39,077 nt of DNA from Acidimicrobiales bacterium (lineage in GTDB: Bacteria; Actinomycetota; Acidimicrobiia; Acidimicrobiales; SHLQ01), in contig JAHDEJ010000003.1 of NCBI GenBank assembly GCA_020628865.1, positions 175,159 through 214,235 of the forward strand, given 5' to 3'. This document shows positions 16,055 through 28,138 of the stretch, piece after piece. The position numbers were made by a program, and so were the translations under genes. Position 1 is the stretch's first letter, and each line of letters starts with the position of its first letter. The notes below the pieces were generated by a model. The model searched no databases, was not told where the DNA came from, and saw only the letters and a program-made list of their open reading frames with translations.

Positions 16055-16980
16055 AGGATCTGCTCACGATCGACCAGCTCGGCGCGGACGGCATCAACGA
16101 GATCATGAAGGCAGCCGACAGCTTCGCTGAGGTCTGCCAGCGCCCCGTGCCCAAGGTTCCGGCCCTGCGCGGCCGGACCGTCGCTTCGATGTTCTTCGAG
16201 GACTCCACCCGCACCCGCACCTCCTTCGAGACTGCGGCACGGCGGCTCTCCGCCGACACGCTCAACTTCAGCGCCGCCTCCTCCTCGGTCAACAAGGGCG
16301 AATCGCTTCGAGACACGGTCGAGACGATCGAGGCGATGGGGGTCGACGCCATCATCGTCCGGCACCGTTCCTCCGGAGCACCACAGCAGATCGCCAAATG
16401 GGCGTCGGCGTCGGTCATCAACGCCGGCGATGGCTGGCACGCCCACCCCACACAGGCGCTGCTCGACGTCTACACGATCCGTCAGGAAGGCCGCAGCTTC
16501 GAAGGGCTTCGCATTGCCATCGTCGGCGACATCCGCCACAGCCGGGTGGCCCGGAGCAACATCGAGGCCTTCTCCGCGCTCGGCGCCGAGGTCACGGTCG
16601 TCGCTCCGCCCACGCTGCTCCCGCCTCACGTGGACGCGCTCGGCGCCAAGGTGAGCCACGACATCGATGCCGTTCTCGCCGAAACCGACGTGCTCTACCT
16701 GCTCCGCATGCAGCGCGAGCGGATGGACCAGGCGCTCGTACCGTCGCTCGGCGAGTACCACCGGGCGTTCGGCCTCACACCGAATCGGGCGAGCCGGCTC
16801 GCCGACAACGCGCTCATCATGCATCCCGGGCCGATGAACCGGGGCGTGGAGATCTCGCCCGAGGTCACCGACGACCCACGGGTTCGCGTCCTCAATCAGG
16901 TGACCAACGGCGTGATCGTCCGCATGGCGGTCCTGTATCTGGTCCTCAGCAGCGCCGCCGCAGAACGGAGCGCGTCATGA
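16051..16980 (+). CDS. pyrB: aspartate carbamoyltransferase catalytic subunit
   Basis: PyrB joins carbamoyl phosphate and aspartate. The 309-residue product has the carbamoyl-phosphate loop EDSTRTRTSFE, the mobile-loop lysine in SSSVNKGESLRDT, INAGDGWHAHPTQALLDVY with the catalytic His and Gln, DIRHSRVARSN, the aspartate loop LLRMQRER, and HPGPMNRGVEI. All catalytic residues are intact. No regulatory subunit pyrI is present, as usual outside gamma-proteobacteria and archaea. It overlaps pyrR and pyrC by four bases on either side. The intact PyrB beside a degenerate PyrC recalls the PyrB-PyrC' complexes of Pseudomonas. Confidence 0.98.
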   Translation: MKDLLTIDQLGADGINEIMKAADSFAEVCQRPVPKVPALRGRTVASMFFEDSTRTRTSFETAARRLSADTLNFSAASSSVNKGESLRDTVETIEAMGVDAIIVRHRSSGAPQQIAKWASASVINAGDGWHAHPTQALLDVYTIRQEGRSFEGLRIAIVGDIRHSRVARSNIEAFSALGAEVTVVAPPTLLPPHVDALGAKVSHDIDAVLAETDVLYLLRMQRERMDQALVPSLGEYHRAFGLTPNRASRLADNALIMHPGPMNRGVEISPEVTDDPRVRVLNQVTNGVIVRMAVLYLVLSSAAAERSAS

Positions 16981-18281
16981 CCGTGCAGGTACTGCGGGGC
17001 GGGACGATCGTCGACCAGGCCGGCGAGCGTCGTGGCGACGTCGCCATCGACGATGGCGTGATCATCGAGGTGGCCGAGTCGATCGAGCCGCCGCTCGGGT
17101 CCGAGGTCTTCGACGCCTCCGACGCCTATGTACTCCCCGGTCTCGTCGACCTCCACACGCACGTGCGGGAGCCCGGACGTGAGGAGGCCGAGACCATCGA
17201 AACCGCCGCCCGAGGCGCCGCGCTCGGCGGCTACACGGCCATCGTCGCCATGGCCAGCACCACCCCCACGATGGACAGCCCATCGATCGTCCGGGACGTC
17301 CTCGCAATCGCTGAGGGTGCCCCGTGCGAGGTCGTGCCCTCCGCCGCCCTCACCGTCGGCCGCAACGGCGAGCTGCTCACCCCGATGGGCGAACTCGCCG
17401 CCATGGGCGTCCGCATCTTCAGCGACGCCGGGCGCGGCGTGCAGGATCCTGCCCTCATGTGGCGGATCATGGAATACGCCACCGGCTTGGAAGCCATCAC
17501 CGGCGGTCAGCCGATCGTGCTGGCTCAACACTGCGAGGTGGAAGCCCTCTCTGCCGCCGGGCACATGCACGAGGGGGAGTGGTCCAACCGTCTCGGCATG
17601 GCCGGGCAGCCGATCGAGGCCGAGACGCTCATGATGATGCGAGACATCACGCTCGCTCGACGGACCGGCGCCCGCCTGCACTTCCAGCACATCAGCTGCG
17701 CTGAATCGGTCGAGCTCGTGCGCCAGGCCAAAGCCGAGGGGCTCCAGATCACCGCTGAGGCAACGCCACATCACCTCACTCTCACCCATGCCGAGTGTGC
17801 GTCCTACGACCCGGTCTTCAAGGTGAATCCGCCGCTGCGCAGCGACGACGACGTGGCGGCCCTCCGCGCCGGTCTGGCCGACGGCACGATCGACGCCATC
17901 GCCACCTGCCACGCTCCGCACGAGCCGCACACCAAGGAGTTCCCGTTCGATCAGGCGCCCCCCGGCATGCTCGGGCTCGAGTCCGCTGTCGCCGTCGCCC
18001 TCACGGAGCTCGATCTGCCGATCACGTCGATCGCCGGACTGCTCTCGTGGCAACCGGCAGCGATCGCCGGCATCGACGACCGCCACGGGCGACCGATCGC
18101 CGCCGGAGAGCCGGCAAACGTGTGCGTGATCGATCCGAACGAGACGTGGACGGTTCGGGGCACCGAGATGGCCAGCCGAAGCCACAACAGTCCGTGGGAG
18201 GGTCGCGAGCTTCGCGGCCGCGTCCGCCACACCATCTTGCAGGGAGAGTTCGTCGTGACCCAGGGAGAAGCAACCCGATGA
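16977..18281 (+). CDS. pyrC: dihydroorotase-like protein, possibly catalytically inactive
   Basis: By fold and place this is the class I dihydroorotase of the pyr operon (434 residues). Retained are H60 and H62 in DLHTHVREPG, substrate R64, H185 in AQHCE, H238 in FQHIS, EATPHHL, NPPLR and H315 in CHAPH. Three key positions differ from active enzymes such as B. subtilis PyrC. The bridging metal ligand Asp (second D of TDDG, D151) is A151 in FSDAG. The catalytic Asp of TDHAPH (D304) is C311 in ATCHAPH. The substrate Asn of MPNT is S94 in MAST. I checked these codons (gcc, tgc) in the DNA. Most likely a pseudo-dihydroorotase that structurally supports PyrB, with the active enzyme elsewhere; altered chemistry is the alternative. 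It overlaps pyrB and carA by four bases. Confidence 0.9.
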   Translation: MTVQVLRGGTIVDQAGERRGDVAIDDGVIIEVAESIEPPLGSEVFDASDAYVLPGLVDLHTHVREPGREEAETIETAARGAALGGYTAIVAMASTTPTMDSPSIVRDVLAIAEGAPCEVVPSAALTVGRNGELLTPMGELAAMGVRIFSDAGRGVQDPALMWRIMEYATGLEAITGGQPIVLAQHCEVEALSAAGHMHEGEWSNRLGMAGQPIEAETLMMMRDITLARRTGARLHFQHISCAESVELVRQAKAEGLQITAEATPHHLTLTHAECASYDPVFKVNPPLRSDDDVAALRAGLADGTIDAIATCHAPHEPHTKEFPFDQAPPGMLGLESAVAVALTELDLPITSIAGLLSWQPAAIAGIDDRHGRPIAAGEPANVCVIDPNETWTVRGTEMASRSHNSPWEGRELRGRVRHTILQGEFVVTQGEATR

Positions 18282-19355
18282 CCAACAAGGAAGCAGCGCT
18301 CGTCCTCGCCGACGGCACCGTCTTCGAAGGGGAGGCGATCGGTGTCGCCGTCCCCGACGGGATCAGCACGGGCGAGGTCGTGTTCAACACGGTGATGACC
18401 GGGTACCAGGAGGTGATGACCGACCCCTCGTATGCGGGGCAGATCATCACGTTCACCTACCCCCACATCGGCAACTACGGCGTGAACGACGTCGACTACG
18501 AATCACGACGAGCCTTCTGCCGAGGCATCATCGTGCGCGATCCGGCGCGCCGCACGAGCAACCACCGGGCGACCGGTGATCTGAGCGACTTTCTCGAGGC
18601 CCAGGGCCTCGCCGGGATCGGTGGCCTCGACACGCGACGCCTGACCCGCCACATCCGGGACCTCGGCGCGATGCCGGGAGCCTTCGGAACGGCCGACGAA
18701 GCGGCCCTGCTCGCTGCAGCGAAGGCCGAACCCGGGACCGACGGAATCGATCTCGTCGCGACCGTCACCTGCGACGAGCCGTACACAGTCGACTCGGACG
18801 GACCCCGACGCATCGTCGCGATGGACTTCGGGATCAAGACCTCCATCCTCAACCAGCTGCGTGAACTCGGATCGGTCGAGGTGGTGCCCGCACAGACCAC
18901 GGCCGACGAGATCCTCGCCCGCGAGCCCGACGGCGTGTTCCTGTCCAACGGACCTGGAGACCCCGAACCGCTCACCCACATTCGCGACACCATCGGTTCA
19001 CTCCTCGGTGAAGTGCCGATCTTCGGCATCTGCCTCGGGCATCAGCTGCTGTCGGCCACACTCGGCGCAGACACCTACAAGCTGCCGTTCGGCCACCACG
19101 GCGGGAACCATCCGGTGCAGCGCCTCCGCGACGGCCTGGTCGAGATCACCTCGCAGAACCACAACTACGCGGTGAGTGAAGACTCGCTCGTCGACGCAGA
19201 ACTGACCCACATCAACCTCAATGACGGGACCGTCCAGGGCATTCGCTCGACCACGGCACCCGCGTTCAGCGTGCAGTACCACCCCGAAGCCGGGCCCGGG
19301 CCGCACGATTCCCGCTATCTCTTCGCTGACTTCGAGCAGCTGATGGAGGACTTCC

Positions 19356-19369
<14 letters not shown>
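18278..19369 (+). CDS. carA: carbamoyl-phosphate synthase small (glutaminase) subunit
   Basis: CarA hydrolyses glutamine and passes ammonia to CarB. The 363-residue product has the N-terminal CPSase domain ([20 protein letters not shown]) and a class I amidotransferase domain with the nucleophile Cys in [10 protein letters not shown] and the His-Glu pair in [12 protein letters not shown]. The glycine loop SNGPGDPEP is intact. The start overlaps pyrC (ATGA) and the end overlaps carB by 14 bases. Confidence 0.98.
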
Positions 19370-22633
<3,264 letters not shown>

Positions 22634-22637
<4 letters not shown>

Positions 22638-23551
22638 CCGACCTCTCGACCGCCGTCGGCGACCTGCCGCTCCCGAACCCCGTCATGACGGCCTCGGGTA
22701 CGGCCGGGCACGGGAGCGAACTCGGTCGGTACGTGCCGCTCGATTCGCTCGGTGCGCTCGTGGTCAAGTCATTGTCGATCATGCCGTGGGATGGCAATCC
22801 GCCGCCCCGCGTGATCGACCTGCCCGGAGCCATGATGAACAGCGTCGGGCTGCAGGGGCCCGGCGTCGCCGGCTGGATCGACGAGGAGCTCCCGGCGCTG
22901 CGACGCAGCGGGGCCCGTGTGGTCGCCAGCATCTGGGGACGGACGATCGAGGAGTACGGACAGGCCGCGGATGCGCTGGCCGCCGTGCAGGACGACCTGT
23001 TCGCCGTCGAGATCAACGTCTCGTGCCCGAACCTCGAGGACCGCCGCCGAATGTTCGCGCACTCCGGCGACTCTGCCGCAGCGGTGCTCGAGGCCACGGA
23101 GTCGCTCACGGTCCCGCGCTGGGCGAAGCTGAGCCCGAACGTGGCCGACATCGCCGACATCGCCGGTGCCGTGCACGCAGCCGGTGCCGATGCCGTCACG
23201 CTCACGAACACCCTGCTCGGACTCGTGCTCGACCCACAGACGGGTCGTCCGGTCCTCGGAGGCGGGGGAGGGGGCGTGTCCGGTCCCGCCATGCGCCCGG
23301 TCGCGTTGCGGGCCGTGTTCGACGTCGCCGCCGCACACCCGGAACTTCCCATCATCGGGGTCGGCGGTATCGCTGATCCGGAGCACGTGGTCCAGTACCT
23401 TCGAGCAGGCGCCTCGGCCGTGCAGGTCGGGACCGCAACGTTCGCAAATCCACGCTCGACTGCGTCGATCATCACCGGCCTCGACCGCTGGTGCGCCGAT
23501 CACGGCGTCGAGCGGGTTGCCGACCTGATCGGCACCGCCCACACGATCTGA
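22634..23551 (+). CDS. pyrD: dihydroorotate dehydrogenase, class 1 (1B-like)
   Basis: PyrD oxidises dihydroorotate to orotate with FMN. The 305-residue product has [10 protein letters not shown]45 in [17 protein letters not shown], and the class 1 catalytic Cys C131 in INVSCPN; class 2 enzymes have Ser there. FMN phosphate is held by GVGGI and AVQVGTATF. There is no membrane-binding N-terminal extension. Class 1B enzymes need the FAD/2Fe-2S subunit PyrK, but no pyrK lies in this operon. A run of glycines and a Val (GGGGGGVSG) sits after the LDPQTGRPV stretch, as in other class 1B enzymes. GTG start overlaps the carB stop. Confidence 0.94.
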
Positions 23552-23571
23552 CCCAACCCAAGGAGCCCCCA

Positions 23572-24267
23572 ATGACCGAGGTACCCGAAGAGCTTCGCAG
23601 CAAGCTGTGCCTGGCACTCGATGTCGACGACCTCGTCGAGGCCGTTCGACTCGGCAAGACCCTCTCACCGTGGTTCGGTGCCGCCAAGGTCGGGCTCGAG
23701 CTGTACACGGCGGCCGGAACCGACGCCATCGGCACGCTCATCGGCCTCGGGTACGACGTGTTCCTCGACCTGAAGATGTACGACATCCCCACGACCGTCG
23801 AGAAGGCGTCTCGAGTCCTCGGCGCACTCGGCGTCACGTTCGCCACGTACCACGCCCAGGGCGGCCTCGACGTGCTCCGCGCCGGAGCCGAGGGACTCCG
23901 CGCCGGCGCATCCGATGCCGGGCTCGACGACCCGATGCCGCTGGCCATCACGGTGCTCACCTCCGACAAGGACGCCCCGGATCACATCGTCCCCAAGCGC
24001 GTCCTGCAGGCGGCAGAGGCCGGCATGTCCGGCCTCGTCTGCTCGGCCAACGACGTGAAGGAAGCCAGCCACTACGCGCCGCGGCTCTTCAAGGTCACGC
24101 CGGGCATTCGTCTGGCCGAAGGCGACACCCACGATCAGGTTCGCGTGGCCACGCCCAAGGCTGCCATCGAGAACGGGTCGGACCTGCTCGTCATCGGTCG
24201 GGCCGTGACCCTCGCTGAGGACAAGGAAGCCGCAGCCGAGGCCATCGTCAACGACATGCTGGGCTGA
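23572..24267 (+). CDS. pyrF: orotidine 5'-phosphate decarboxylase
   Basis: PyrF performs the last step to UMP. The 231-residue product is the short bacterial type, with ALDVDD, AAKVGLELY, the catalytic triad in FLDLKMYDIPTTV (Asp-Lys-x-x-Asp), YHAQGG, TVLTS, TPGIR and the phosphate-binding LVIGRAVT. Many actinobacteria (mycobacteria, Streptomyces) carry a longer variant, so the short type is notable. The ATG is preceded by AAGGAG (23560-23565), six bases away, and is not overlapped with pyrD. It is the last gene of the operon. Confidence 0.97.
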   Translation: MTEVPEELRSKLCLALDVDDLVEAVRLGKTLSPWFGAAKVGLELYTAAGTDAIGTLIGLGYDVFLDLKMYDIPTTVEKASRVLGALGVTFATYHAQGGLDVLRAGAEGLRAGASDAGLDDPMPLAITVLTSDKDAPDHIVPKRVLQAAEAGMSGLVCSANDVKEASHYAPRLFKVTPGIRLAEGDTHDQVRVATPKAAIENGSDLLVIGRAVTLAEDKEAAAEAIVNDMLG

Positions 24268-24294
24268 GACCGGCCGGCCTTCGCCTCCGACCGC

Positions 24295-24300
24295 TAGATT
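24295..24300 (+). promoter_or_regulatory. -10 box of mihF, leaderless type
   Basis: TAGATT lies exactly six bases before the mihF ATG in the 39-base gap after pyrF, so mihF likely has its own promoter and a leaderless mRNA. The preceding GGCCGGCC palindrome is short and has no T-run, so I do not call a terminator. Confidence 0.6.
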
Positions 24301-24306
24301 CGGGAC

Positions 24307-24600
24307 ATGTCCCAAGCGTCCGTGCACCGCAAGGCTGCTGCCGTCCGCGACCATCGCGAGGCGATCGAAGCCCGCGTCAGCGCCGGGTCCCTGTCGTTGC
24401 ACTCGCTCTTCGAGGAATCCGCAGACGACCCCGTGCTGGCGGAGACGAAACTCCTCGGGCTGGTCGAATCGATCCCCGACATCGGCAAGGTCCAGACACG
24501 TCGCGCCTTCGAGGCGATCGGTCTCGCCGAGACCGTCCGTGTGACTGCCACATCCTCCGCAGAGCGCCTGGAGCTCGCAGAACGGCTCGGCCTCCAGTGA
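24307..24600 (+). CDS. mihF: mycobacterial-type integration host factor (mIHF)
   Basis: mIHF is an actinobacterial nucleoid protein, unrelated to enteric IHF, that bends DNA through a helix-two-turns-helix unit. The 97-residue product shows the family core: the helical start RKAAAVRDHREAIEARVSAG, then LLGLVESIPDIGKVQTRRAFEAIGL, where PDIGKV is the DNA-binding turn. It lies directly before gmk, its standard place in actinobacteria, and overlaps it by four bases. The product is slightly shorter than mycobacterial forms. No IHF/HU gene is near. Confidence 0.93.
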   Translation: MSQASVHRKAAAVRDHREAIEARVSAGSLSLHSLFEESADDPVLAETKLLGLVESIPDIGKVQTRRAFEAIGLAETVRVTATSSAERLELAERLGLQ

Positions 24601-25175
24601 GTGCGGTCGTCGTCATCAGCGGCCCCGGAGGCGTCGGCAAGGGCACGGTGGTCCGTCGCCTCATCGAGCTTCGCCCCACCCTCACGTTGAGCCGAAGCTG
24701 GACGACCCGAGATCCGCGGCCGGGTGAAGACCTCGAGTCCTACACCTTCGTCTCAGAGGACGAATTCCGGGCCGCAATCGACGCTGAACAATTCCTCGAA
24801 TGGGACCATCATTTCCTCGCCTACTACGGCTCGCCGGTTCCCGATCCCGCAGACCCGAACGACCTCGTCCTCGAGATCGATGTAAACGGAGCGATGCAGA
24901 TCGCCGCCCAGCGCCCCGATGCCCTGTTCGTGTTCATCGACACCCCGTCGCTCGACACCCAGCGGGAGCGGATGGTCGGACGCGGCGACACCGAGGAACA
25001 GGTCGAGCGGAGAATGGCGGCCGGCGCAGCCGAGCGCACGCTCGCCGAGGAACTCCCGTACGTGCACGTCGTGAACGACGACGTCGATCGTGCAGCGCAG
25101 GAGATCAGCGCCCTCATCGACGAGCATCACGAGACGATGGAGCTTGAGGCGATGGCTCCCGACGAGCTCGACTGA
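24597..25175 (+). CDS. gmk: guanylate kinase
   Basis: Gmk phosphorylates GMP to GDP. The 192-residue product has the P-loop SGPGGVGKGT, the GMP-binding SWTTRDPRPGE and YTFVSEDEF, FLEWDHHF with YYGSP in place of the usual YGT, and LVLEIDVNGA. The lid region carries RGDTEEQVERRM. The start overlaps mihF (GTGA). Supplies GTP precursors and lies with rpoZ as in most actinobacteria. Confidence 0.97.
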   Translation: MSAVVVISGPGGVGKGTVVRRLIELRPTLTLSRSWTTRDPRPGEDLESYTFVSEDEFRAAIDAEQFLEWDHHFLAYYGSPVPDPADPNDLVLEIDVNGAMQIAAQRPDALFVFIDTPSLDTQRERMVGRGDTEEQVERRMAAGAAERTLAEELPYVHVVNDDVDRAAQEISALIDEHHETMELEAMAPDELD

Positions 25176-25205
25176 ACCAAACCCCGAAACCCGAACAACG
25201 GCTGC

Positions 25206-25211
25206 TACGAT
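25206..25211 (+). promoter_or_regulatory. -10 box of rpoZ
   Basis: TACGAT fits TANNNT. Transcription would start near 25218, leaving a leader of about 32 bases with a ribosome site AGGAG (25240-25244) five bases before the ATG. This is a leadered start, unlike several neighbours. Confidence 0.5.
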
Positions 25212-25249
25212 TGTCCGCTGCAGCTGGTGCACCCGCAACAGGAGTTGTG

Positions 25250-25576
25250 ATGTCTGAGAACACGTCGATGATCGAACCACAGGTCGAAGAACTGCTTGAA
25301 CTCTCGGGTTCGAAGTTCCGCCTGGTCACGCTCGCGTCGAAGCGCGCCCGCCAGATCAACGCCTACTTCGGGCAGCTGGGTGACGGCCTCGGCGCCAGCA
25401 TCCCGCCGCAGGTGACCTCCACGGCCCGCAAGCCGCTGTCGATCGCCTTCGAAGAGATCGCCGCAACCAAGATCGAGCCCATCGAGCGTGACTTCGAGGC
25501 CGAGGCACTCGCCGAAGCCCAGGCCGCAGCCGATGCGGCAGCGATGGACGCCGAAGCGTCCGACGACGCCGGCTGA
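25250..25576 (+). CDS. rpoZ: DNA-directed RNA polymerase omega subunit
   Basis: Omega helps assemble RNA polymerase through the beta-prime subunit. The 108-residue product has the family core ELLELSGSKFRLVTLASKRA followed by RQINAYFGQLG, and then KPLSIAFEEIAATKI. The tail is acidic and alanine-rich (AEAQAAADAAAMDAEASDDAG). I start at the ATG after AGGAG; an upstream TTG frame would add 13 residues without family support. It is followed eight bases later by coaBC, as in many actinobacteria. Confidence 0.95.
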   Translation: MSENTSMIEPQVEELLELSGSKFRLVTLASKRARQINAYFGQLGDGLGASIPPQVTSTARKPLSIAFEEIAATKIEPIERDFEAEALAEAQAAADAAAMDAEASDDAG

Positions 25577-25584
25577 ATCCGCAC

Positions 25585-26802
25585 ATGACCCGCCCGGACG
25601 ACGGTTCCGCCCTCGAAGGCGCCCGCATCGTTCTGGGCGTGACCGGCGGCATCGCCGCCTACAAGGCCATCGACGTATCGCGCCGTCTGGTCGACGCCGG
25701 CGCGCACGTCAGCCCGATCCTCACAGAAGGCGCCGAGCACTTCGTCGGTCGTGTCACCTTCGACGCGCTCGCATCGGAGAAGGTCCAGTCCACGCTGTGG
25801 GACGAGACCAGCCCGATTCCCCACACCCGCCTTGGCCAGACCGCAGATCTCATCATCGTTGCGCCGGCGACCGCACGGCTGCTCGCCGACTATCGGATGG
25901 GCCGCTCGGACGATCTGCTCACGGCCACGCTGATCGCCACGCGCGCCCCCGTACTCGTCGCACCGGCGATGCACACCGAGATGTGGGAACACCCGGCCGT
26001 GCAGGACAACATCGCCACGCTGCGGGCTCGCAACGTTCACATGGTGGACCCCGAAGAGGGCCGCCTGGCCGGTGGAGACTCTGGAGCCGGCCGACTCGCC
26101 AGCCCCGCCTCGATCGTTGCGCACGCCGAACGCATTCTCGGCCCCAACGACCTCCGTGGGCTCCGCGTCGTCGTCACCGCCGGCGGCACGCGCGAGCCGA
26201 TCGATCCCGTTCGGGTCATCTCCAATCGTTCGACCGGCAAGCAGGGCTATGCGCTTGCCGAGGCCGCCTGGGCGCGCGGTGCCGAGGTCACACTCGTCAG
26301 CACGGTGGATCTTCCGGAGCCAATCGGTGTCACGGTGGTCCCCGTCGAGACTGCCGCCCAGATGCAAGCGGCTGTCGAATCGGTCGATGACCACGACGTG
26401 ATCATCATGGCCGCGGCCGTCGCCGACTTCCGTCCGGCCGATCCGGCCGGTCAGAAGATCAAGAAGACGGGCGGCGACGTGCCGACGATCAACCTCGAGA
26501 AGACCCACGACTTCCTCGTGGATCTCGGCGAACGCAAGACGTCGACACAGACGATCGTCGGCTTCGCAGCCGAGACCGAGAACCTGCGCGAGAACGCCCT
26601 CGGCAAGCTCGAGCGCAAGCGCCTCGACCTCATCGTCGCCAACGATGTTTCCGCCGCCGGGGTCGGCTTCGGCCACGACACCAACGAGGTCACGATCCTC
26701 GTTGCCGACGGCACCGAAACCGCGGTACCAATGGGTACGAAACGGGTGATCGCCGATGCGATCTTCGACGCTGTCGTCCGGGTTCGAGGAGCCCTCCCGT
26801 AA
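25585..26802 (+). CDS. coaBC: CoaBC: phosphopantothenoylcysteine synthetase/decarboxylase
   Basis: CoaBC makes 4'-phosphopantetheine from phosphopantothenate and cysteine in CoA synthesis. The 405-residue fusion has the FMN-dependent CoaC domain first (GVTGGIAAYK, H80 in IPHTRLGQ, APAMH at 127-130), then CoaB (SNRSTGKQG with N214, AAAVADFRP, KIKK at 291-294). In E. coli a Cys in the CoaC flap (ACG) aids catalysis; here the aligned residue is G163 in LAGGDSGAGR. I recall other actinobacterial CoaBC sequences with a non-Cys residue in this flap, so it may be a lineage trait rather than damage. Nearby rpoZ and metK match the actinobacterial order. Confidence 0.95.
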   Translation: MTRPDDGSALEGARIVLGVTGGIAAYKAIDVSRRLVDAGAHVSPILTEGAEHFVGRVTFDALASEKVQSTLWDETSPIPHTRLGQTADLIIVAPATARLLADYRMGRSDDLLTATLIATRAPVLVAPAMHTEMWEHPAVQDNIATLRARNVHMVDPEEGRLAGGDSGAGRLASPASIVAHAERILGPNDLRGLRVVVTAGGTREPIDPVRVISNRSTGKQGYALAEAAWARGAEVTLVSTVDLPEPIGVTVVPVETAAQMQAAVESVDDHDVIIMAAAVADFRPADPAGQKIKKTGGDVPTINLEKTHDFLVDLGERKTSTQTIVGFAAETENLRENALGKLERKRLDLIVANDVSAAGVGFGHDTNEVTILVADGTETAVPMGTKRVIADAIFDAVVRVRGALP

Positions 26803-26829
26803 GTCCTCATCCACGTTCAATCCGGCGCG

Positions 26830-26835
26830 TAGAGT
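26830..26835 (+). promoter_or_regulatory. -10 box of metK
   Basis: TAGAGT fits TANNNT. Transcription near 26842 would give a leader of about 21 bases with ribosome site AGGAGA (26852-26857), five bases before the GTG. The leader is too short for a SAM riboswitch. Confidence 0.5.
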
Positions 26836-26862
26836 CGAACGCGTCCGCAACAGGAGAAACCC

Positions 26863-28059
26863 GTGTCAGGAAACTACAGCTTCACCTCCGAATCCGTGAC
26901 GGAGGGCCATCCGGACAAGATGGCCGACCAGATCTCGGATGCCATCCTCGATGCCATCCTCGAGCAGGACCCGATGAGCCGTGTCGCCTGCGAAACGCTC
27001 GTCACGACGGGCGTCGCCATGATCGCCGGCGAGATCACGACGAAGGCGTACGTGGACATCCCGTCCGTCGTCCGTGAAACCATCAACGGCATCGGCTACG
27101 ACCGCGAGTCGTTCGGGTTCGACGGCAACACCTGTGGCGTCATGGTGTCCATCGACGAGCAGTCGCCCGACATCGCCCAGGGCGTCGACGACTCTGAAGA
27201 GCTCCGCTCCGGCGCCTCGGCAGAGGACGAACTCGACAAGCAGGGTGCCGGCGATCAGGGCATGATGTTCGGCTACGCGTCGGACGAAACCGACGTGCTC
27301 ATGCCGCTCCCGATCCACGTGGCCCATCGCATGGCCGAGAAGCTCGCCGAGGTCCGCAAGTCCGGGCTCGTCCCGTACCTCCGCCCCGACGGCAAGACCC
27401 AGGTCACCTTCGACTACGAGGATGGCAAGCCCGTTCGCCTCAGCACGGTGCTCGTGTCCACGCAGCACAACGACGGCATCGACCGTGACTCGATGATCCG
27501 CCCCGACCTGATCGAGCACGTGATCAAGCCGGTCATCCCCGAGCAGTTCGCGGACGACGACTACGACGTCCACGTCAACCCGACCGGTCGCTTCGTCATC
27601 GGTGGCCCCGTCGGCGACGCCGGCCTCACCGGCCGCAAGATCATCGTCGACACGTACGGCGGCATGGGCCGTCACGGCGGTGGCGCCTTCTCCGGCAAGG
27701 ATCCGTCCAAGGTGGACCGTTCGGCTGCCTACGCCACCCGTTGGGTCGCCAAGAACGTGGTCGCCGCCGGCGCAGCCAGCAAGTGCGAGGTGCAGGTCGC
27801 TTACGCCATCGGCATGGCCCGCCCGATGTCGGTGCTCGTCGAGACCTTCGGCACCGAAACCGTCGATCCGGCCGCCATCGCTGCTGCCGTGAACGACGTG
27901 TTCGATCTGCGCCCGGCCGCAATCCTGCGAGATCTCGATCTTCGCCGCCCGGTGTTCAAGCCGACCGCCGCGTATGGCCACTTCGGTCGCACGGGCGATG
28001 GCTTCACGTGGGAGAACACCGACCGAGCCGCAGATCTCAAGAGCGCCCTCGGCCTCTGA
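26863..28059 (+). CDS. metK: S-adenosylmethionine synthase
   Basis: MetK makes SAM from methionine and ATP. The 398-residue product has all signature motifs: [53 protein letters not shown], and [20 protein letters not shown]. Active-site residues are intact and length is normal. The GTG start is chosen because AGGAGA precedes it. The SAM made here would feed the two methyltransferases and RsmB coded downstream. A gap of 79 bases follows, which holds the priA promoter and nothing else I can name. Confidence 0.98.
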   Translation: MSGNYSFTSESVTEGHPDKMADQISDAILDAILEQDPMSRVACETLVTTGVAMIAGEITTKAYVDIPSVVRETINGIGYDRESFGFDGNTCGVMVSIDEQSPDIAQGVDDSEELRSGASAEDELDKQGAGDQGMMFGYASDETDVLMPLPIHVAHRMAEKLAEVRKSGLVPYLRPDGKTQVTFDYEDGKPVRLSTVLVSTQHNDGIDRDSMIRPDLIEHVIKPVIPEQFADDDYDVHVNPTGRFVIGGPVGDAGLTGRKIIVDTYGGMGRHGGGAFSGKDPSKVDRSAAYATRWVAKNVVAAGAASKCEVQVAYAIGMARPMSVLVETFGTETVDPAAIAAAVNDVFDLRPAAILRDLDLRRPVFKPTAAYGHFGRTGDGFTWENTDRAADLKSALGL

Positions 28060-28124
28060 CCGGCATCACCCCGGCCCGTTCGCCCTCGGCGATGCGGCCA
28101 CTGGGTGCCGTCACATCCGAGCGC

Positions 28125-28130
28125 TAGGGT
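28125..28130 (+). promoter_or_regulatory. -10 box upstream of priA
   Basis: TAGGGT lies eight bases before the priA GTG, slightly more than the six bases at other leaderless starts here. The mRNA would have a leader of one to three bases. No ribosome site is visible. Confidence 0.45.
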
Positions 28131-28138
28131 GCTCGGCT

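Noticed and set aside
24268-24306. Intrinsic terminator after pyrF
   Set aside because: GGCCGGCC could pair only as a short palindrome without loop or T-run; Term-seq would be needed. The same holds for the other gaps: I see no convincing hairpin with a T-run anywhere in the window.
26836-26862. SAM riboswitch upstream of metK
   Set aside because: The leader after the likely -10 box is only about 21 bases, far too short.
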